A stretch of DNA of 64,000 nt from Flavobacteriales bacterium UBA2104 (GTDB lineage Bacteria > Bacteroidota > Bacteroidia > Flavobacteriales_D > Crocinitomicaceae), in NCBI GenBank assembly GCA_002331485.1, contig DCYS01000010.1, positions 62,001 to 126,000 on the forward strand, written 5' to 3'. This document shows, piece after piece, positions 60,294 to 64,000 of this stretch. The notes below the pieces were generated by a model. It had not been told where the DNA came from. It did not search any database and saw nothing but the letters and a program-made list of their open reading frames with translations. The translations under genes and the position numbers were made by a program. Numbering within the stretch: position 1 is the first letter of the stretch; each line of letters opens with the position of its first letter.

Positions 60294-60330
60294 AAAGCAG
60301 TAGAACTTAATTGTCTACTGCTTTTTTTAT
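60294..60330 (+). terminator. Intrinsic terminator after the T9SS surface gene
   Basis: AAAGCAGTAGA and TCTACTGCTTT form an 11-bp stem with a 9-nt loop and a T-run on the plus strand, 24 nt after the stop codon at 60270. Confidence 0.8.
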
Positions 60331-60338
60331 TGTATAAC

Positions 60339-60398
60339 TTATAAAAGATAGTGAAGGTCGATTTTTTCAGAATAAAGAATATACACGAAATAGCTCAT
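60339..60398 (-). pseudogene. Truncated second copy of the GIY-YIG nuclease gene
   Basis: From ATG at 60398 the minus strand reads MSYFVYILYSEKID, then diverges into LHYLL and a stop. The first 14 residues match the intact GIY-YIG protein at 60608-60868 apart from one substitution (Y for H). The YIG half, the catalytic Arg and Glu are lost. It lies at the end of the 168-bp direct repeat. Confidence 0.7.
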
Positions 60399-60523
60399 TT
60401 TCGGTTAGTTAGGTTTTACTTAAGTTAAGAAATGTTATCGAAAAAATTACACGACCTCTTAAAACAAAAAAGCCAGAAACGTATAAACGCTCTGGCTTTT
60501 GTGCTCCCCCTCTTGGACTCGAA
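60356..60523. repeat. Direct repeat, copy 1 of 2 (partner at 60826-60993)
   Basis: Copies are 168 bp each, 470 bp apart, with 8 mismatches and no indels. The last 64 bp are identical. Each covers, on the minus strand, the 3' part of a tRNA, a terminator-like hairpin and the start of a GIY-YIG reading frame. Confidence 0.85.
60467..60500 (-). terminator. Hairpin terminator behind the broken tRNA copy
   Basis: AAAAGCCAGA and TCTGGCTTTT pair over 10 bp around a 13-nt loop and are followed by a T-run on the minus strand. The same hairpin lies behind the intact tRNA at 60937-60970. Confidence 0.6.
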
Positions 60524-60622
60524 TGATGACGAAAGATTGTCATCATCTTGATTTGTCTCACAACATCAAGACCAAGGACCCTTCCCGATGAATCGGGATC
60601 AGATGCTCTAACCGAGTTGTCC
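60504..60622 (-). pseudogene. Broken tRNA(Asn)-like gene with three palindromic insertions
   Basis: The minus strand keeps the D-loop GGTTAGAGCATCTGA, the AGGGTCCTTGGT strand and the 3' part TTCGAGTCCAAGAGGGGGAG of a tRNA-Asn-like gene. The 11 anticodon-arm bases are replaced by a 16-nt palindrome at 60583-60598 (TCCCGATGAATCGGGA on the plus strand). The T-arm is split by 47 bp (60524-60570) made of two hairpins, TGATGAC/GTCATCA and CTTGATTTGT/ACAA-C-ATCAAG. The D-stem is also lost. It cannot make a working tRNA. Confidence 0.7.
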
Positions 60623-60868
60623 ATTTTTAATGACATCCTCTATATACTTTTTGCTTTTCATTCTTTTAATTTGCTTTTCAGCTTTTAATGCTGAAGATTT
60701 ATCCTCGTAAGGGATTGTGATCATCAATTTCCAAGGTCTCCCTCTCTTACTCCAAATTTTATTTTTGTCTGAATTGTGAAATAACAATCTTTTCTGTACA
60801 TCTGAAGTATAGCCAATATAGTAGCGGTCAATTTTTTCAGAATAAAGAATATACACGAAATGGCTCAT
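60608..60868 (-). CDS. GIY-YIG nuclease-family protein, 3' end inside the broken tRNA
   Basis: An 86-residue single-domain GIY-YIG protein. FVYILYS supplies the VYI form of GIY (5-7) and RYYIGYTSDVQKRL the YIG (17-19) with Arg27; the catalytic Glu is Glu64 in LKAEKQIKRM. Members cut DNA, and small stand-alone ones (UPF0213-like) are common and often uncharacterised. The last codons (GQLG and stop TAG) are read from the D-arm of the broken tRNA, where GGTTAG gives the stop. It starts about 70 nt after the hairpin terminator of tRNA-Asn. Confidence 0.85.
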   Translation of the reverse strand: MSHFVYILYSEKIDRYYIGYTSDVQKRLLFHNSDKNKIWSKRGRPWKLMITIPYEDKSSALKAEKQIKRMKSKKYIEDVIKNGQLG

Positions 60869-60993
60869 TTTCGGTTAGTTAGGTTTTACTTAATTTAAGA
60901 AATATTATCGGAAAAATTATAAGACCTCATAAAACAAAAAAGCCAGAAACGTATAAACGCTCTGGCTTTTGTGCTCCCCCTCTTGGACTCGAA
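60826..60993. repeat. Direct repeat, copy 2 of 2 (partner at 60356-60523)
   Basis: The intact counterpart of the 168-bp repeat. It covers the 5' part of the GIY-YIG gene, the hairpin terminator and the 3' end of tRNA-Asn. Confidence 0.85.
60937..60970 (-). terminator. Hairpin terminator of tRNA-Asn
   Basis: Same 10-bp stem (AAAAGCCAGA/TCTGGCTTTT) and T-run as at 60467-60500, beginning 4 nt after the tRNA 3' end on the minus strand. Confidence 0.75.
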
Positions 60994-61047
60994 CCAAGGA
61001 CCCTCTGATTAACAGTCAGATGCTCTAACCAGCTGAGCTAAGGAGGA
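60974..61047 (-). tRNA. tRNA-Asn (GTT)
   Basis: A full 74-nt cloverleaf on the minus strand. Acceptor TCCTCCT pairs with AGGGGGA (one G-U), discriminator G. D-arm GCTC...GAGC with GGTTA, anticodon arm CTGA-CTGTTAA-TCAG with anticodon GTT, T-arm TTGG-TTCGAGT-CCAA. CCA is not encoded. A TATATTTG promoter is upstream and a hairpin terminator downstream. Confidence 0.97.
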
Positions 61048-61145
61048 ATAAACTCTCTATTTCAAAACCTGCTGTGAAAGCAAGTTGTATTAAATTCTTA
61101 TTTCAACCATCACTTCAGACGTTACTGTTTTGTGATGTGCGGCTG

Positions 61146-61153
61146 CAAATATA
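61146..61153 (-). promoter_or_regulatory. Promoter of tRNA-Asn (TATATTTG)
   Basis: An exact TAnnTTTG match on the minus strand, with a TTG about 20 nt further upstream as -33. It lies about 100 nt before the tRNA. The remainder of the gap 61048-61258 shows nothing else I can support. Confidence 0.5.
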
Positions 61154-61258
61154 GTTAATTTATTTTCTTAAAAACAAGCGTTCTTTTAAAAAAAAATACC
61201 TCTCTGTGGATCGCTTCGTTTACGAACCAGATATTCAATTTCTTACAGCAGCTATTAA

Positions 61259-62101
61259 CTATCGATCAGACGCTTTAACTGTCATGACTGGTAGAGGACT
61301 AGATTTAATAACATCACTTGTTTTTGATCCATTGAAAAGACGTGCTAATCCTCGTCTACCTTGAGTTACGGTTGTAATTATGTCTGCGTTTACTCGTTGT
61401 GCAAATTCATTAATTCCAGTTTGTACGCTGTCAGCAGAGAACACATGACAATCGAAGTCCTTAAGTCCTTCTTTTTTAGCGAAATCCTCCATAATATCTA
61501 GCATCGGTCCGGAATAATAGAAATCATCCCTTGTTATGATCCGAACTAGATCCACATGAGCGCTGAAAAAGTCAGTGATTTTAACGATATTCCTGAAGGA
61601 TGTCTCCACACCGTCATCGAAGTCACTAGCGAAGACCACTTTTTTGAAACTTGGATCTTTCACTTCGTCTTTATCTGTTAGTACAGGGATCTTAGAGAGT
61701 CGAACTATTTTATCTGTATTACTTCCTACAAAGAAATCATTGACATATCCCGAAGATCCATGGGTTCCCATAACGATGAGATCGATTCCATGTTTTTCTG
61801 CCTGCTCGACAGTCGATTCATAAACACCGCCAAATTGGATCCCCTCGGCAACATTAATTCCTGAAAGAAAATCCTGGCTCATCAATTCTTTGAAATCTTT
61901 TTTGGCTTTCTTCAGAATGAACAGCCCTTCAGCTATATCTTGTTGACTTTGTCCTGGAATCACTCCTGTTTCATAAGTTGGAATATCCACAACATGTACA
62001 AAGTATAAACGCGCATCAAACTTTCTAGCGATATCTGCAGCTAGCTTAGCCGCATTCAATGCGTATTTTGAAAAATCAGTAGGTACAAGTATTTTTTTCA
62101 T
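61259..62101 (-). CDS. Universal stress protein with tandem USP domains
   Basis: A 280-residue protein with two USP domains (about 1-140 and 150-278). The first begins KKILVPTDFSKYALNAAKLA and carries VMGTHGSSGYVNDFFVGSNT, the GxxG...GS(N/T) nucleotide loop; the second starts KKVVFASDFDDGVETSFRNI and ends ARLFNGSKTSDVIKSSPLPV. Tandem USPs of this length are common in Bacteroidota. They bind ATP or other nucleotides and respond to stress; the specific role is unknown. Stands alone between tRNA-Asn and dgkA. Confidence 0.92.
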   Translation of the reverse strand: MKKILVPTDFSKYALNAAKLAADIARKFDARLYFVHVVDIPTYETGVIPGQSQQDIAEGLFILKKAKKDFKELMSQDFLSGINVAEGIQFGGVYESTVEQAEKHGIDLIVMGTHGSSGYVNDFFVGSNTDKIVRLSKIPVLTDKDEVKDPSFKKVVFASDFDDGVETSFRNIVKITDFFSAHVDLVRIITRDDFYYSGPMLDIMEDFAKKEGLKDFDCHVFSADSVQTGINEFAQRVNADIITTVTQGRRGLARLFNGSKTSDVIKSSPLPVMTVKASDR

Positions 62102-62204
62102 TGATTCGGTTTTTGATTTTCAACAAATTAATGAAAACTATATAGCCTAGAAAATGAGATTCATCACTTTTCACAATGATTGAATGCCTGAATTTGATTC
62201 AGAA

Positions 62205-62555
62205 TCAATTAAAAACAGATACTATGTAAGGGTAAAAAACAAAAATAGCGGTTACAACGGCGAAGATACTGGCGATCAATACTGAACCTGCGGCTATATC
62301 TTTAATTGTTTTTATTCTGTTATCAATCTCAATAGAGTAGAGGTCACAAAGTTTTTCAATACTTGTGTTTAGCGCCTCTAGTGATAAGACGAGTGAGCTC
62401 GTGAGTATAATTAAAATCCACTCAATCCTACTTATATTAAATAAGATACCAGCAGATACAACTAGAATAAGACAAACGAGTTGTACTTTGAAATTTCTTT
62501 CGTGTTTCAATAAGGAAAAAAGGCCTCGGAATGCATGCCAAAATCCGAACATCAT
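62205..62555 (-). CDS. dgkA: Diacylglycerol kinase-family membrane protein (DgkA/undecaprenol kinase)
   Basis: A 116-residue integral membrane protein with three to four hydrophobic segments. Family marks are GFWHAFRGLFSLLKHERNFK (N-terminal amphipathic helix and Glu), LEALNTSIEKLCDL (the E..NT.IE..xD metal and catalytic motif) and IKDIAAGSVLI. It phosphorylates diacylglycerol or undecaprenol at the inner membrane. Six nt separate it from the NifU-type gene. Start codons at 62555 and 62552 are both possible. Confidence 0.88.
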   Translation of the reverse strand: MMFGFWHAFRGLFSLLKHERNFKVQLVCLILVVSAGILFNISRIEWILIILTSSLVLSLEALNTSIEKLCDLYSIEIDNRIKTIKDIAAGSVLIASIFAVVTAIFVFYPYIVSVFN

Positions 62556-62561
62556 AATGGT

Positions 62562-62828
62562 CTATTGAGCAGTCTCCTCCAGGTTGTTTACCGCTTCGAC
62601 TCTCACCACTTCTGGTGAAACCTTCTTAACAGCTTCCTCAAGTCCGGCTTTCATAGTCATAGCACTCATTGAGCAATCTTTACATGCTCCAAGAAGTTTA
62701 ACTCTCACCACTCCATCTTCCGTAACTTCGACAAGTTCCATATCGCCACCATCTTGAGCGAGGAAAGGGCGCAATTGTTCAAGTGCTGACTCTACTTCTT
62801 TCGTTACAGTTTTGACATCTACTGCCAT
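62562..62828 (-). CDS. NifU-type iron-sulfur scaffold domain protein
   Basis: An 88-residue protein consisting of one NifU C-terminal (Nfu) domain. CKDC (49-52) is the CxxC that carries a transient Fe-S cluster, within LGACKDCSMSAMTMKAGLEE. Small stand-alone Nfu proteins deliver clusters to target enzymes. It begins 1 nt after the stop of the Mrp gene, so the two are co-transcribed and share a role in cluster handling. Confidence 0.93.
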   Translation of the reverse strand: MAVDVKTVTKEVESALEQLRPFLAQDGGDMELVEVTEDGVVRVKLLGACKDCSMSAMTMKAGLEEAVKKVSPEVVRVEAVNNLEETAQ

Positions 62829-62829
62829 A

Positions 62830-63888
62830 CTATTGCTTATTAGTTTGCTCTACAAATTTACGGACTAATTCATCAAAAGCCTCAGAAATTGGGGTGTTTT
62901 CCTGGAATACAGCTGGTCTACCAATATCGCCGGACTCTCGTACGCTTTGAACAAGCGGAACATGCCCAAGAAATGGCTTACCCATTCCATTTGCCAGATT
63001 TTTGACTCCATCACGACCGAATATGTAATATTTATTATCTGGAAGTTCAGCAGGTGTGAACCATGACATATTTTCAATTAAACCTAATACCGGGACCTTT
63101 ATATTATCCATATCAAACATAGTCACACCCTTTCTTGCATCAGCAAGGGCCACTTCCTGCGGAGTAGAAACGATAACCGCTCCATCCAAAGGTACTGTTT
63201 GAACTAATGAAAGGTGAATGTCTCCTGTGCCAGGAGGTAAATCAACGATCAAATAATCTAATGCTCCCCAATGCGTATCAGTAAACATCTGAGTTAATGC
63301 TTTTGATGCCATAGGGCCTCTCCAAACCACAGCATCATCTGGATCCGTAAAAAAGCCGATGGACATGATCTGAATGCCGTAAGACATTACTGGAACCATT
63401 TTCTTTTCGCCATCAACTTCAATGGCAGTCGGTCGTTCTCCAACAACATCGAACATTGTTGGCATCGATGGTCCATATATATCTGCATCAACAAGACCAA
63501 CTTTGTAGCCACTTTTAGCTAGGCCAGCTGCCAAATTTGAGGCAACAGTAGATTTTCCAACTCCACCTTTTCCAGAAGCTACAGCTATTATGTTTTTCAC
63601 CTCGGGAAGAATCTTTCTTCTTGCTTCCTTTGCCTCTTTAGGCATTCCTTTTACTGTCGTTTCGATTGAAACATCATCTCCCAATATTCTGTTCAGTGTG
63701 AATTTCACAGCCTCCTGCATTCGCTTTCTGGCGTGCATGGCTGGGTTCACGACATTTACTGTCAAACTGATCTTATTACCTTCGATTCTAAGATCGTCGA
63801 TCAAATTTTGAGAAACTATATCTTTTTTAAGGTCGGGTTCGATAACATTTGAAAGTGCATCCAGAACCTGATCACGTGTTAATTCCAT
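62830..63888 (-). CDS. apbC: Mrp/ApbC-family iron-sulfur carrier ATPase
   Basis: A 352-residue ATPase. N-terminal DUF59/MIP18 domain (about 1-85, with NVVNPAMHARKRMQEAV), then the Mrp P-loop domain with GKGGVGKST (106-114), VDADIYGPSMPTM and DYLIVDLPPGTGD. Mrp proteins carry Fe-S clusters to apo-proteins. The C-terminal CxxC seen in E. coli Mrp is not visible here: the region reads ENMSWFTPAELPDNKYYIFG, as in other Bacteroidota. A TAACTTTG promoter is upstream. Confidence 0.93.
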   Translation of the reverse strand: MELTRDQVLDALSNVIEPDLKKDIVSQNLIDDLRIEGNKISLTVNVVNPAMHARKRMQEAVKFTLNRILGDDVSIETTVKGMPKEAKEARRKILPEVKNIIAVASGKGGVGKSTVASNLAAGLAKSGYKVGLVDADIYGPSMPTMFDVVGERPTAIEVDGEKKMVPVMSYGIQIMSIGFFTDPDDAVVWRGPMASKALTQMFTDTHWGALDYLIVDLPPGTGDIHLSLVQTVPLDGAVIVSTPQEVALADARKGVTMFDMDNIKVPVLGLIENMSWFTPAELPDNKYYIFGRDGVKNLANGMGKPFLGHVPLVQSVRESGDIGRPAVFQENTPISEAFDELVRKFVEQTNKQ

Positions 63889-63904
63889 TATAGATTATTT
63901 GGTA

Positions 63905-63912
63905 CAAAGTTA
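63905..63912 (-). promoter_or_regulatory. Promoter of the Mrp-NifU operon (TAACTTTG)
   Basis: An exact TAnnTTTG match 16 nt upstream of the ATG at 63888, with a TTG about 19 nt further upstream as -33. The leader is about 10 nt. The bases beyond 63950 to the window end hold nothing identifiable. Confidence 0.55.
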
Positions 63913-64000
63913 ATGTTTAAATTCTCGAATTCAAGCACTATTTACACTTGCGAAATTCTATGCTAAAACAGTCTTTTTTAGTAATTGTTGAAACTGTTTT

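Noticed and set aside
60409..60636. 75-aa reading frame covering the broken tRNA on the minus strand
   Set aside because: It crosses the tRNA relic and both palindromes in an unrelated frame and has no recognisable protein features.
60608..60868. GIY-YIG gene as a proven homing endonuclease
   Set aside because: Target cutting and mobility cannot be read from sequence; only the tRNA association is reported.

Overview
This window looks like a chromosomal segment of a member of the Bacteroidota, most likely Flavobacteriales. The DNA is AT-rich. Genes are introduced by the Bacteroidota -7 promoter element TAnnTTTG rather than by strong Shine-Dalgarno sites. The gene set includes gliding/type IX secretion (T9SS) genes (gldA, a PorP/SprF-family protein, several proteins with a T9SS C-terminal sorting domain), DUF1573 proteins and an L25/CTC ribosomal protein with an acidic tail. 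The exact genus cannot be read from the sequence.

Layout. 1-13.3 kb: the N-terminus of a large T9SS-type surface protein cut by the left edge, a MATE exporter, gldA, a cluster of peptide deformylase, lipoprotein and two DUF1573 genes, a patatin-barrel outer-membrane protein, a TRIC-type channel, an RlmL-like rRNA methyltransferase, a conserved gene of unknown function, and an abutting MbnP/diheme peroxidase pair. 13.4-18.9 kb: an AddA-like helicase-nuclease, TerC and a beta-barrel fusion protein. 19.0-21.1 kb: a small accessory island (AbiU2/HEPN-like gene plus two unknown genes) containing an integron attC-like palindrome. 21.2-25.2 kb: SGNH hydrolase, a Rieske-like lipoprotein, a glycosyltransferase, trmB and an alkyltransferase-like protein. 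25.2-26.4 kb: an HUH (Y1) transposase gene between two arrays of about 60-bp units, each unit made of two mini-hairpins and each array bracketed by inverted termini. 26.5-36.6 kb: an SDR, yicC-gmk-nadD, a TraB/GumN fusion, hutI, a possible small RNA, and prs-rplY. 36.7-47.8 kb: a PorP/SprF protein, an ECF sigma/anti-sigma/barrel locus with two matching ECF-type promoters, a T9SS surface protein, a hydrolase, pabB and tilS. 48.5-55.4 kb: a one-directional surface-polysaccharide operon (WbpE, UXS, WbpD, WbpB, WbpA-like, RfbB, CpsB-like). 55.4-60.3 kb: a collagen-like/S74 fibre operon and a T9SS protein. 60.3-61.1 kb: tRNA-Asn followed by a GIY-YIG nuclease gene whose 3' end runs into a broken second tRNA copy, followed by a truncated second GIY-YIG copy. 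61.2-63.9 kb: universal stress protein, DgkA, NifU-type scaffold and Mrp ATPase.

How it fits together. The wbp-like genes supply precursors for an acetamido-uronic-acid sugar, with UDP-xylose and dTDP-4-keto-6-deoxyglucose activities alongside, for a capsule or O-polysaccharide. The T9SS-related genes fit a gliding or surface-adhesion lifestyle. NifU/Mrp belong to iron-sulfur assembly, and gmk/nadD/prs to nucleotide and NAD supply. The least ordinary parts are the tRNA/GIY-YIG tandem, the HUH transposase with its bracketed hairpin arrays, the attC-like palindrome in the HEPN island, and the ECF promoter pair.
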